64,000 nt of DNA from Trichosphaerium sp. ATCC 40318 (taxonomy: Eukaryota > Discosea > Flabellinia > Trichosidae), in the NCBI GenBank assembly GCA_038496445.1, contig JALMLS010000064.1, forward strand, positions 774,758-838,757, in the 5' to 3' direction. The position numbers and the translations under genes were made by a program. Of this stretch, positions 10,110 to 22,215 are shown piece by piece (position 1 is the first letter of the stretch; every line of letters begins with the position of its first letter). The notes under the pieces are model-generated. The model made no database searches. It was not told the DNA's origin and saw nothing but the letters and a program-made list of their open reading frames with translations.

Positions 10110-13100
10110 ATGTTTGCGAAAATAGGGTTTTGGGCTGTTCTTTCATTTCTAGTTGTATTATTCGTTCCACAAGCTGTACTTTGTCAAAGTGCATGTAGTC
10201 TGTACGACTTTGGCGGTTCAATAGATAAAATAGCTGCCATTGCTTTCGAAAGTGATGGCACTTATTGTGTGTACTCAAAAGTAGATTTTATTTTAGGTCC
10301 ATCGCTGAGTGCCGGGTACGTACAACTACAATATTCCGAAACTTCTTTTGTAGATGTTGATTTTATTACTAGCAACATAGCACAGAATGGCAGTTGTGCT
10401 TTCGCGGAAATTTTACACAATGCATACGAACCATATTCTATTGCATCTTGTGGTAAATTCTCTGCCATTCTCATGGACAACTTAACAATTGCAATCTACA
10501 AACGAGTCAATACTAGTCTTAATTTCCATACGAAATTAACAATTCAAGATGTACGCAAAAACTGTCAGTGTCATCTCTTTGATATCACTATTTCCCTTGC
10601 TTAATATTGCACTAGACGAAAGCTATGGGATTCTTTAATGGTATAATGAATGGTAAAAGTGGCATTCTAGTAGCTACAACAACACTAGGAATAATCCGTT
10701 ACTCAATAACAGAAACAAAGTTTCTTGCTACTTTTTATGATTTCATGCCGGAATGGATATTAAATCCACCAGGGAAACCTACCTCAGTTTTTTTTGATGG
10801 GCAATATTGTATTGTACAACCTTGACTTTTTTTTTTGATTTTAATCCTTTCCTCTAACATTACTGTAAAAGGTTACTTATAGTACCTCAGTTATAATACA
10901 AGGAAACAACGACATAGACCTTATAACAGCCAGTAATTTGGTTGGTGCTACTGTACTACCATCGTTTTCTAATGAGATATGGTTTATTATCGAGAGTGAA
11001 GGCTTACATATTGGGACTGATGATTGGGTTAATAGGAACCAAACTGTGGCTATTCTTCAATCAAATAGCTTATATAAACATAAATACAACCCTCGACAAT
11101 CTTACACGGTTGGTAATTGTGGTATATCCACTCATGATGATTGCTTGTTTTTGATTGCTAATGATACTGAAGAATCGGACTCATCTAGGTCAGTATACAG
11201 AGTGATGCCTTATCATAACTCTGTAGCTATTACACAACTTTCACCTACAGTATTTGCGCCAAAAGATCAATTTGTGATGGTTTTTGCTGTGCCTAATGAT
11301 ACGCTATTATTATATGACGAAAAACTTAATATTATCACGTGGGATTTAAACTTACCTAAGGGATTCATGTATAGAGATGGAGGTAAAATAGTACCTTGTC
11401 CAAAAGGGACGTATAAAAGCAATGATGGTCCTGGTATTTGCTTGCTTTGTAATCCTGGTACTTGGCAACCAAAAGAAGGATCAACATCATGCTTACCTTG
11501 TAAAAAAGAGCAAGCTTGCAGAGGCGGAACATTTGTCTATGAAATTCCACAAGTGTATCCGCTAAGTACCTCATTATTCTATCCCTTTCCAAAAACTTAT
11601 GTTGAGTCTTTACAAGAACAGTTTCTCTCTGCTATAACAACACCAAAGTCACCTGGGCTATTCACTTTCTTCATCATACTTTGTGTATTGGTAGTTTCTG
11701 TTGGCGTAACAGCTTCAATTCTTAAGTGTTGTGGCTGCGGCAGCAACATGTTAGTTGTTGTTGTTCGTGCTCTTGACACAAATCAACAAAGTAAATGGAG
11801 ACCAGATGGACCACCTACATGGCATGGCGATATCTTGGGAGGCTTGATAACAATAGCCATGATAGGGCTATGCATTTTAGTTTTGTATGCTGAGTCGCAA
11901 GTCTATTGTAGTTATCAACCATTACCTTTTAAATACGGTATTCAGCACCCATCCAAGCTAGCAAAGCGTACAAGATCTATAAGAAACGCTCAAGCTATAT
12001 TCGATTCTGATGATGTTAATATCTTTTATCAGTATCTGAAAGAGTACGAGATACAATTATCATGATGCTAAGTTAAGCTAAAATTAATATATTCATTTTT
12101 TTTAAGGTCTGTTCATTTAGATGTAACTGTCACGTGGTATTCTCTTCTGATATTTTACTAATTGCTATTGTTAATATGTATTCAGGCACAACTTATTTAG
12201 CTTTGACCCTGGATGTATTCCTAGAATCGTTAGGACAACTGCTACTCAGGAAATCATATCACAGAATTTAAATGTCACAACTGGAGCGTAAGATTGTTGG
12301 AGCCCTTTCCTTCACTTACCTATGGATAGATTCACTTACCGCACGTCTGTGGAATCATCCCAAAGTAGAATACAACTGCTAAATTGCGATGTGTTCTATA
12401 CCCATATTGACGTGCAATTTTACGCAATCCAAAAGCATGGTACACTACAACTATTTCAACTTCTTGACATTAGCAATGTTACACAACTACTTGTTAACTC
12501 ATTTCCAAAACCCAATGTGTTGTAGAACAGATTCAAGCAAGCAGCTTCGTTGAATCTTTTAGCATGAGCTACATGACAACTTACCCTGACTAACTTGTTT
12601 AATAGCAACTGTAGCTACAATTCATTTTGTAGAAAATAGCGGATCATATATGCCAAAGTTAGATCATAAAATTGTAGCTACAGCTACAGGTGTTGTACGA
12701 ACAACAACAACTACATATGGTAGTAAACAAACAGATGGTATGTTTGTCGCTGTATTTTCAAAAAAAACATACTTTTAACATTTCGTTGCTAAGGTTACAT
12801 TGGTCTAACTGCAGAGGTATCTCCCAACAACAATCAACCTTTGAGTTCAAATGTTGCAACAATACTGAATTATATGGTTCTAGCCAACACTCAAGGTAAG
12901 TACAGTCAGTGCTGCACATAAGTGATATTGCATTTTCCAAGAAAACCTGTTAAGTTCTTTTGAAAAACCAACTCATTTGCGTACCCCAGTATTTGATTAG
13001 ATGTGTGGTTGACTAACATGTGGGTTTTTTTTGTAGTTTATTCATTGATATGCATGTTGATGCAAATCTTTTTCGTGAGATTGAAGAACCATACTTTACG

Positions 13101-13247
13101 CTGTATGCATTGTTTGGTGCTATTTTATTTTTGTTTACTATAATCTACAATGTCGGTACTGTTACAAATCTATTAAGTAAGAGGTTTAAGAGCCTTATTA
13201 AGAAGTGTACTTGTTGTAACAAACATTTCAAAAAAACAGAGGTATGA
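10110..13247 (+). CDS. Large secreted/membrane protein with GCC2/GCC3-like Cys module
   Basis: Starts with a signal peptide (GFWAVLSFLVVLFVPQAVLC) followed by a long extracellular region of several hundred residues with many N-x-S/T sites. A Cys-rich stretch near 11390-11520 (CPKGTY...GICLLCNPGTW...CLPC) resembles ephrin-receptor-like GCC2/GCC3 units. Two membrane helices follow (FTFFIILCVLVVSVGVTASIL near 11670; GGLITIAMIGLCILVLYA near 11850), then another extracellular-type stretch with TTTTTYGSKQTD, and a C-terminal helix (LYALFGAILFLFTIIYNVGTV) with a Cys-rich basic tail (KKCTCCNKHFKK). At least eight exons; the join near 10810-10880 and the last intron before 13038 are not resolved. A surface receptor or adhesion protein is likely, but the ligand is unknown. 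Confidence 0.7.
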
Positions 13248-13797
13248 AACGAAAGGGAGAAAAAAGAAAGAATGCAGAATGCTTCAGAGAAACAGTTTTT
13301 TTACTTATAATCATTCACGTGCTAGCTACCTTAAAACAACTTACTTTTATTTTGTGTAGTATGATGTGATACAATAGACATGTACAGCATAAAACGGGTG
13401 ATATACAAATGAATGCAAATGGTTGTAACTAGTGTAATAAATTGTTTTTGAAACTCTAGCATCAACTCTTCAATTGGAGAAAGTCCAACTGTGTACATAG
13501 TGCATCTTTAAATTTTCGATACGAGAAGGATTTGAAGTACTGAACTTCATGATGACAAGATATGGGCAAGATCACTCAGCGGCAAACCCGTGACTTATGT
13601 GCAAGCTGTTTAACGGCCTCTGGAGAATAGTACATACAAGACTTAACTTGAGATGTACTATATCCCAGTTTGTCAAGAAGGTTCTTTACCAACAGCGTGT
13701 GAGCTTGTTATTGTTTGTAAAGTTATAGGTCGTTTGCTCTTCATGATTGCTGTGCTGTGATGTTTAATATTATTACAGGAGTATTATAACTTGAAAG
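13248..13797. other. Intergenic between convergent genes, no gene seen
   Basis: About 550 bases between the stops of the GCC2/GCC3-like gene and the AASDH-like gene. It contains one CACGTG near 13316 and no long frame with coding character. Confidence 0.5.
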
Positions 13798-16700
13798 CTA
13801 CAAAGTAAAGCAGTATAGATAATCATCCCGGCATCCAACAAGCAATTTTCTCTTTGGTGATACTATCGGTGATGAAAAAACATCACCATCAAGCTTTATC
13901 TTGCATATGTCATTCCATTCTCTTGTACCAACAACAGACAAGTACCCTTTAATATTCACAACAGCCAATGCAGTATCATTATGAGATAACTTAACTACAA
14001 AGAGACAGTAAGTAAACAACAAGGACAACAAATGTTGCTGTTTCAAAGAACAAAGATTGAAAAAAAAGCTTACAAATACAAGGTGATGAGAAGAAGGCTG
14101 TGTTTCCATGTTTATATGTACTCGATATTATACCAGTAGCTCTATTTAGTATATATACTGTCTTATCATGACAGCCAAAGGCTATAAGAGGTATCTTATC
14201 ACGTGAAATAAAGTGAGAGATGGATGAAAATATAGGTGCGTTCATGTCATTGTTTTTCCATAAGGTTTCGCCCTTTGACGATAAACATACAACTGATGGT
14301 TCTGTTCAATTCTTTAGACCTTCTCGAATAGAAATATACTACTTACCTACTGTTGCTACATATATACAGTGGGTTTTAGGATCACATGTTGGACTTGAGA
14401 AGATTGGTTTCTTAAGCTAAATATTTCCGTTAAAATCAACTGCTGGTACCAAATGACGTACGTGTACACACCAACGTTCTAATAACTCACTGTTGTCAAT
14501 AGAATATGTCAATGCGCTGAATTTACCACCTTCATTTCCAACATACAAAACACTAAGAAGATGTTAAACAAGAAAAGTGAAGGAAGTGAAATAAAACCAC
14601 ATACCCAGTTTCAATGTCTTGAATTGGTGACGAAAAAATTGGTGATGACCCAATTGACAAGGAGCATATTAGACACTGATTATTTGGGTCTAATACATAC
14701 ACAAATCCATCGTGGCTTGCAACAAAAACAAAGTCATTACTCCCTTTCGATAGGAGAGGAAGAGGTGATGACTTGATTTGATGATTTGTTTGAAATCTCC
14801 ACTTAATTCCTCCAGTTCTTGGACAAAAGAAGTAACAATGTCCATCATAGCACCCTAGTTTTTATTTAAAACCACGTGATATTTTTAAAAAAAGTCACGT
14901 GTTCAAAAAATTGGAGAAATGTGCACGTGCCAACAGCAATGAACGAAGAATTGTTTGTTAGTATAGCTGATGACTCAATGCGGTCATCAACGCTTGTCTC
15001 CCATAGTTTTGAACCTGTATCAACGTTTATGCAAACAACAGATTTGTTATGAGATCCGATAACAACATGCTATTTAAAAGAAGTGTTAAGGAAGCACTTA
15101 ACTAAGTAGGTGTTCTAGCGTACTTCTTGAATATTACCTTGTACGTTAATACCATAAATAAGTGGTGTAGCATCAATACATTTACCAAGTTTTACTTTCC
15201 AATCCAATGACAAGGTAATGTTGCTGTTATCCTGTAGTTTGGTGTTTTAACAAGAAATAGAAAGAATAGAAAAAAACACCAAAACCAGTCACTGTAAGAA
15301 GCTACATGTTGATTGTTATCATACCTCGAATTGTACAACATTACGTTGTCTGTGACTTCTTTCAACAACATACAAGACGTTGTGATTATAGCTACTGCTG
15401 GGGATATCGACCTTTGGTTCTGATATTGTTGGGTTGATTGATGAGTTAGAATCCGTATGCAAACCAATATAAATTGACTCAACAACTTCACATAAAGGTT
15501 TTGTGACTAGGTCAACGACTAGACTACACCCATATTAATATAAAGCTACCAAGAAATAATAAAAATATGTGGTGTACCCAGACTGAGATGATGATGAAAA
15601 ACCAACACCTAGACAGCACAATATAAACTTCATGAGGCAGGAGATTGTAAACAAAAAAAATGTGTGAAAAAAAATACTTACCTGTTGACTTTATCACGTG
15701 ATCTATCACACGCACAGCATTAATTGAAGTACCACCAATAGAAACAAAGTATTTTTTTGATAAATCAAAACAGTCACCTTGATGTAATCCCGGCAAGACA
15801 ATTGACAATGCTTTGATAAGAAAATCTTGTACATCTTTTCTTGAATATTCACAAGAATTCAAGTCATTCTTCTTAACCACAAGTCGACTCAAAAGCAAAT
15901 TATCATCGATTTTCCCATTAACAGTGACTGGAAATTTATCAACAAAGTGAAGTTTCCTTGGAATTTCATGATCCTTCAAGTTCTTGGTAGCAAACTCGTA
16001 AATCTCTTTTTCCGACTCTTCAACTCCTTTTTTTTTTCCAAGTTAAATTTAAACTAGTAATAGTTGTGACAATGAGTACCTTTCAGTGTTTGCTTCAATA
16101 CTACAAACGCGATACAAGCATTCGTTCTTCTTGAACGTTCGATTAATACCCTTCAGATACATAAATTAGGTATGTCCGGTTCGTTGTTTGTGCATGTACT
16201 TTCGTACAAGCAATTCATACCTGATGTTTTCCACACATTCGCACTTTTTAAGTTCTTCTGCTACACCTTCTAGTATAACTTGCTTTCCATTTATCTTCAC
16301 CATGGTATCCACACGTGATATAAAGTATAATTTACCACCTTTAAGCGTTACTATATCTCCAGTGTCATGGAATCTTACAAGCCAAAAAGTTAGTGAAAAT
16401 ACACAACATTTCCTAGCCGTACATTGTTGGCCGCTTATCAACACCGACATAAGTCAACCTACTATCGCCACCAATTATTAGGTGACCACTAATAGAGTCA
16501 TGACCCTCTGCTACAAGTTGGTCACCATTATCAGTGGACTCAACATGAAGGCACTGTAAACCATTGTCATTCTTTATCATTAGTGCTGTGGAACCAAGCG
16601 GATTTCCTAGTGCTACAGCAAGTGAATTCAAATCAACTCTTTCAATTGTAGCCCACTAAATTATATGAGATAATTGGTATCCTTGGAGGCGGAAATACTA

Positions 16701-18101
16701 TACTTACAATAGAGCACTCAGTTGTCCCATAAATGTTAAAAATTTGAAGAGAAGAAGGACACTCTAGAGATTTAAATAGCTTCAACGGAAATTTCTCTCC
16801 TCCTATTACAATAATACGTAAATATTTAACGATTTCTCTTATAGAATCTGAAGAGTGCAGCCAAAGAAACGAAGGAGTACCTAAACAATAAATCAAAAAG
16901 GAAAAAAAAGAGTGACAACAAAAAACAGCCCAACATCACTTAGACGTACATTGCAAGAAAGTAGGTTTGTACGGCATAATTTGATGTACAAATTGGTTAG
17001 ACAGTTTTAGGATATCACTTGCAATAACAAGTTTAGCACCAGCATGAAGAGCAAGGAAGATATCAACAATACTGACATCAAAAGTTAATGAAGAAACAAG
17101 CACTATTGTGTCATCATGTGTAAGAGAGAATTTCATTGATAGAGATATCTTTTAGGAGTCATTAAAGAAATAAGTCTTCATCCAAAAAGAAAATCACAAA
17201 AGAATCCTTATCACGTGATGTTCAATCCGAGAAAATAAACTATCCAAAAAAACAAAAAAAAAAAGTATACGAGGTTGGAGACACAAGAAGTGTGTGGAAC
17301 AAAGACAGGTTTAGGTCTACCTGTAGTTCCAGATGTAAACATAACGTATGCTATAGGTGAAGGGAAAATGGTTGGTGATAATTGGCTAACACCGTTATTA
17401 ACCCCAGAAACCTTGTACGAATTATCTATCATCAAAATTGTTTTTTTGGGAAATTATTCTACACAACATTCCAAATAAGCACTTGTCGGTACAGAGTAGT
17501 GTATTTAGTACCTGAAGTTTGGAAACATTATCAGGGGTACACAGAATAATATTAATTGATGAGACATCCAGCACGTGAGCGACATGTCGTACAGGCCAAG
17601 AGATAGACAAAGGAACAAATGTGCATCTACAGGAATTGGCTTTTTATGAGGACTGACTTTAACGCACTCTGAGAATAACACTCTGTCGTTGTAAGTAAGA
17701 CATAATATGATATCTGGCGTAACATATACGTACGCTAGTATTGCTACAATAGCAGTGCCTGACGGAGGTAAGTAAAGTCCAATAAAGTCTGCCTTTTGTA
17801 TCTTTTTTTTTTTGTCTTAGCTTGATAGAACAGTGTTTATACATGCGCAATACCTACCTTTGCGTGTTGTAATAACTGTTTTGACAGCTGAAGCGCAAAC
17901 TGTCGTAATTGTTTGTAAGATAGCGTAGAATTGCCGTTTGGAGTTGTTGTTACGTAAGAAATAGCGTCTCCTACCACGTTGTAGGTTATTAACAATATAG
18001 TTATCCGTACTGTCTCTTGCCAACTCTATTCCTCCAATAAACTCAATTAAAGAAGTGTCACATCTAAACTTTTGCTTTAAACAGTTTGAACTGTTGTACA
18101 T
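13798..18101 (-). CDS. AASDH-type adenylation enzyme (adenylation + carrier + PQQ-like repeats)
   Basis: The domain order matches the animal beta-alanine-activating enzyme AASDH/ACSF4. The adenylation domain begins with TLSYKQLRQFALQLSKQL (about 17930-17880). It contains the P-loop YVMFTSGTTGRPKPVFVPH (about 17350-17290), FDVSIVDIFLALHAGAKLVI (about 17060), IYGTTECSIVS (about 16725), HDTGDIVTLKGGKLYFISR (about 16370) and INGKQVILEGVAEEL (about 16290), which carries the catalytic Lys region. A carrier domain follows with GGTSINAVRV (about 15735), whose Ser would take phosphopantetheine. The C-terminal third, from about 15500, gives repeated beta-propeller-like segments, for example FVASHDGFVYVLDP and LLVGCRDDYLYCF. 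The ATG at 18101 fits when a 44-base intron (GTACGG...GTAG) is removed. Substrate and pathway cannot be told from sequence. The gene has many short introns. Confidence 0.85.
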
Positions 18102-18269
18102 TACTTACATTCCAACGCGGCGGCGTTTAACGTCGTTTGTAGACTTGAGTGATGTCATTTGACATCTATTTGTGTACGTAGGATCACGTTAGAGAATGAT
18201 CAAGCTGCTTTCGTTGACTGTCGTCAAAAAACTCCACAAAAAACATAAATACCCTAATCAGCGAAACCA

Positions 18270-19328
18270 ATGGCCAGATCTCTAGCTTGTTTCGCACTTG
18301 TACTCGTTCTTGCTGCTTGTGTAGCGTTTGGTAATTCACCCGGTGTTTTACACCTTCGTTTTAGTTAACGCTAACCCACTTTTGTTAAGGCTCTGCTACT
18401 GTAGAAGATGCCTTTACCAGCGAGATGAAAAACTCTCCTCTCTGGGCTTACATCAAGGACATTGAGCTTACTGCGCAACCTAAGACCGGCACAGTACTTG
18501 TAGTAACTTTACAGTACGTTAAACAAATAACCCCGCAAATTGCGGCTCCATACCACCAACGTTTGTGATGTTATTTTACCCAACGGTGTGGTTATTTTTG
18601 GAGTCTAATTTCACTGTAGTGTGGAACCTCCTTCAAATGTCGATAAAGAAATGCCAACGCAGTTCTCAGGATTCGTCATCGTATACCACATTGCTCAAGT
18701 AGATATCTCTGAAATAGAACAAGGACACCCAGAAAAACCATCAAAAGAACACCATCATAAACATCATCATAACCATCATCACCACCATCACCACCATTCT
18801 TTAAAACCACACATATACCATCCTCATAGCCACCACCATCATCACCAACACCGCGTACGTGAAAATATTCGGTTAAAACATAAAAAAAAAAACCGCATGA
18901 AATGGAATTTAAACTAACGATTTGTACAGCCGCTTCAAGTAGAAATCCAAAACCGCTTGGCTCTCCTCTTTGGTACGTGCATTTTTAATTCAGGAGATTT
19001 CTTTTACCACTTTTTGCAGTTTTTGTTTTTCTGTTCTTACAACCGCCCTGACTTACTACTAGTTGCTGCTTTGATTGCTTGCTGTTGTTCTTGCTGTTGT
19101 CGTATGTGTTGTTCCAAGAGAAAAGCTTGCAAACGACCAGTTGAAGGTAATGACGAAGTACCTTTGGATACGGAAGAGGAATATTCCGAAGAAGAAGATG
19201 AACTTTCACCTGCCGCTCAATCATACGCTCCAGGACAATATGTACCAGTATACCCAGGCATGTACGCACCAATGCAACAAATGCCACGTGGAGCAATGTT
19301 GTACCCTATGCAACCTGTAGAAGAGTAA
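18270..19328 (+). CDS. Type I membrane protein with His-rich luminal stretch
   Basis: Signal peptide MARSLACFALVLVLAACVAFG, then a luminal region (SEMKNSPLWAYIKDIELTAQ; EPPSNVDKEMPTQFSGFVIV) ending in a stretch with about 25 His in runs of up to eight (about 18745-18855). A membrane helix follows (PDLLLVAALIACCCSCC), then a Cys-rich juxtamembrane part (CCCRMCCSKRKACKR), an acidic patch (DTEEEYSEEEDE) and a Tyr/Pro/Met-rich tail to PMQPVEE. The His stretch could bind divalent metals or sense pH; the membrane-proximal Cys are likely palmitoylation sites. The second intron has two possible donors (GTACGT near 18514, 106 bases; or GTGATG near 18565, 55 bases), both in frame. No family recognised. 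Confidence 0.7.
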
Positions 19329-19764
19329 ACTAAAACATCAGTTTACCTTATTGTTACAATAAAAAACTTTGTTTTTTGCGCAACTCCTTGTGCAAAACAA
19401 TCAAAAAAAAGCGTCTCTCAGTAATTAACTCCTTTTACTTCTAATGTATATTCAATATTGCACGTGAAGTTATCAAGTTAGATGAAAATTCTTGAGGACA
19501 GAAATGTCAACAATAAACTTTTTTTTTTTTGATTGGATGTATTAATACACTATCTCTGTTGCATGTTGAACTCCTACAGTATTGGTTTTATTTATTTTAT
19601 AATTATTGCATGCCTTTAGTAGTAGTGGAGTCGTTGTTATGTACATAAAATGGGAGTTTCTACTGGGAGTGGGGAAAGAGATGATGAAAAAAAAAATACC
19701 CATAAGATCGCCAAATTCAATTCTAAGTTCCTCTTCCTTTCCTTCTTTTTCTTTGCTTGCAAAA

Positions 19765-19908
19765 TTATTTTCTAGCATTATTGGCACCACCAATATATCT
19801 ATGTAGCATAAATGCACCAACAACAGCAACAGCAGCTCCACTAAGAAGTCCTAAAGCAGCCAAAGGTGAAAGTTGATCTTCTTCTGCTTCTTCTTCAATA
19901 GCGATAGC
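19765..19908 (-). CDS. Candidate alternative last exon adding a membrane tail to the CS/Sel1 protein
   Basis: Preceded by a good acceptor (CTTCGTTTAG), this exon encodes AIAIEEEAEEDQLSPLAALG, a hydrophobic helix (LLSGAAVAVVGAFML) and a short basic end (HRYIGGANNARK). It begins with the same bases, GCTATC, and in the same phase 0 as the last exon of the neighbouring gene (20048-20160). Splicing the exon ending CCAGAG (near 20213) to either one keeps the frame. It would then give a tail-anchored form of that protein. It could instead belong to a separate short gene whose first exon I could not find. Confidence 0.5.
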   Translation of the reverse strand, partial: AIAIEEEAEEDQLSPLAALGLLSGAAVAVVGAFMLHRYIGGANNARK

Positions 19909-20047
19909 CTAAACGAAGATAAGAATATTGATTAAGGTTTTGAATAACAAAACTCCTTTTTACCAGCGGATTCTCATAAAAACATGAAAAAAAAAAAAAG
20001 AGAAAAAAGAAGATTTTTCTTTTTGAGTTTCTGGTTTTTTGCCGCCG

Positions 20048-21793
20048 TTAAATTTGACGTCGCATAGATGCCTTGCGTGAGAGAGAGGTACTCTCCTTTT
20101 TTCTATTTTGTTCATCTATAAATTCAAGCTCATTTATCCTTTCCTCAAGTATGATAGCCTGAAACAAATTAAACATATATAACATCGGTAATAACAATAA
20201 AAGTCAGCAAGCAACCTACCTCTGGTTCTGTAGCTGGAGTTCTCTTTAGTGATCTTAGATACTCACGTGCTTGTTTTAAATCTTTTGGGACAACTTTGCC
20301 TTCAATAAACATGCGACATAACTGGTTACATATTAATCAAACCAAAGAACACTCTTCAAAAAAAAGAAAGAAAATAACTTGTACGTACACGTAAGCAAGC
20401 TTCAGAACAATTTAGGTCTTTCGCCTTTATCCATAATTTCTGTGCAGTAGGATACTCACCACGCTTAAAAGCAACAAGTCCAAGATGATAGAATGCAATT
20501 GGTACACCTGAAGTCGATTAGCAAACAACAAAAACTCAAGTACAGAAGCACAACTTTTTTACCAAAAAGAAAAAAGCGAACACGTGCTAAACATCATCTC
20601 CTACGCACCTTGCTTTGCAGCTTTACTGTACCACTCTTCTGAAATAAACAAGTCCTGTTCAATTCCTGCAGTACCATTAAAGTACACATGACCAATCATC
20701 AACTGAGCCTCTGGATCATTCCATTGTTTATTAGCCATTCTAGGTGTTTTATTAAAAACAAGAACAGAAAAAAACGAAACGTCAAAAAACCCACAATCTT
20801 TTCTTTTAACGTTGACATAAGGAATGACTCTGGCGAGAGGTGGAATGACGTACTTCAAAAAATCAAGTGCTTTCGTTGCGTCTGTTTTTAATATATCTAA
20901 AAACTTTTTATCCAAGCCCAGGTATACCCTGGCTGCACCTTTTTGAGCCTAAACATGTTAACAAATGATAAAATAAAAGTGATTATTTTTTTCTTTATCT
21001 TCTCAAAGAATTGATAAAATCCTGTTTCTGACGGCAACAAAAACAAGCCATATATAACTACAGTCATAATATAACTTGTCAAAAGAGCGTAGAACACCAG
21101 GTAGAAGAAATAAAACGACAACAAGATAGAAAAAAAGTGGTGAGAAAGCAAAAACAACACGTACCAGCAATAACCCTTTCTTTGCTGCAGCAAGCATATT
21201 ACGAAATCCTTCGCGTAGATCAACCTCAAAATGGCGCCCATGTATTTTAGCTTGAGCAAACTCATATTGAGATTGACCATCAATGTCTTCTCCTTTCAAT
21301 ACTGGACCCTTTAAATAAGATGATTTTGTCAGTATTGAGAGACTGGATGATGAATACGTTTTTTTGTAAACCGATAGACTGATTTTGGCTGAAAAGGCAA
21401 CTTTTATCCGTTTTGTTGTCATTTACCTTTACTAGCATTGGCCATGGCGTTTTACGCTTCTTTTCAAGATCAATAGATACTTTACCATCAGAAAGAAACC
21501 ATAAGCTATGCATTACTGGCTCAAATAGCGTTCCCTATACCCAATCAGTACATTATTTTATAAAACGCCATGTTTCCGCGGCTTTTTTTTTCTGTACGAG
21601 TTCCTAATGCGTTACGCGTAGAAATAATACATACTTGTACAATTGGGGTTTGTCCTTTAATCCCAGCACAAATTTGATCATTCTTTATTATAATAGCAAT
21701 GTCTTTCTTGCTTTTATTCGGTGGTATATAGAACGAAACGCATGCTTCATCATGGTGATCACTCCATTCATAAAAAGTACCAAAACGCGACAT
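20048..21793 (-). CDS. CS (p23/NudC-like) domain protein with Sel1-like repeats
   Basis: The N-terminus (ATG 21793) has the CS fold seen in p23 and NudC: YEWSDHHDEACVSFYIPPN, SKKDIAIIIKNDQICAGIKG, then SLWFLSDGKVSIDLEKKRKT. Such domains usually dock on Hsp90 or act as chaperones. Downstream exons carry helical repeats of Sel1 type, for example DPEAQLMIGHVYFNGTAGIE...EEWYSKAAKQG and FYHLGLVAFKRGEYPTAQKL. The soluble C-terminus ends in SRKASMRRQI. The combination suggests a co-chaperone or adaptor. Exons are separated by introns of roughly 50-110 bases. An alternative last exon with a membrane helix lies at 19765-19908. Confidence 0.8.
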
Positions 21794-22215
21794 TCGCTCG
21801 TGTGACGTTTAATGCGCGTAAATCAAAACGAAATAGTGAATTTAGGCTCTTTGTAAGCCAAGTCAACCCATTTCATTTTCCAAAAACTTTCGTGCAGCCA
21901 AAACGAGCATGTTCCGTTGTGAGATGGCTATTGCTAGTAACAACTGATGAATTATACTTTTGAGGCTTAACGACTGTTTTGGTACTGAACTCAACTTTAT
22001 AAATCAACAAAGAAAAACGTTTCACTGAGTTAACAAAAAAGAAAAGTTTTTATTTTACCAACAAATACAAAAGCGAAATATAACATCGCTGTTAACCCAA
22101 TGTAATGACTTTACTTTTGTTTGTCAGCTTCTACAAGAAGAAAATAAGGTAAGAGAAGGAAGAAAACATTGCAAACTCAAAACTTCAAAAAAAAATTGAA
22201 CTCATTTGAACAAAG
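21794..22215. other. Intergenic, no gene seen
   Basis: About 420 bases holding the promoter of the CS/Sel1 gene and the 3' end of the H1-TerD gene. A plus-strand frame (21721-21963) overlaps the CS start and shows no domain. Confidence 0.5.

Noticed and set aside
18520-18607. DVILPNGVVIFG frame between two exons of the His-rich protein
   Set aside because: It looks coding but cannot be joined in frame to either neighbour with GT-AG or GC-AG sites; treated as intron, with doubt.
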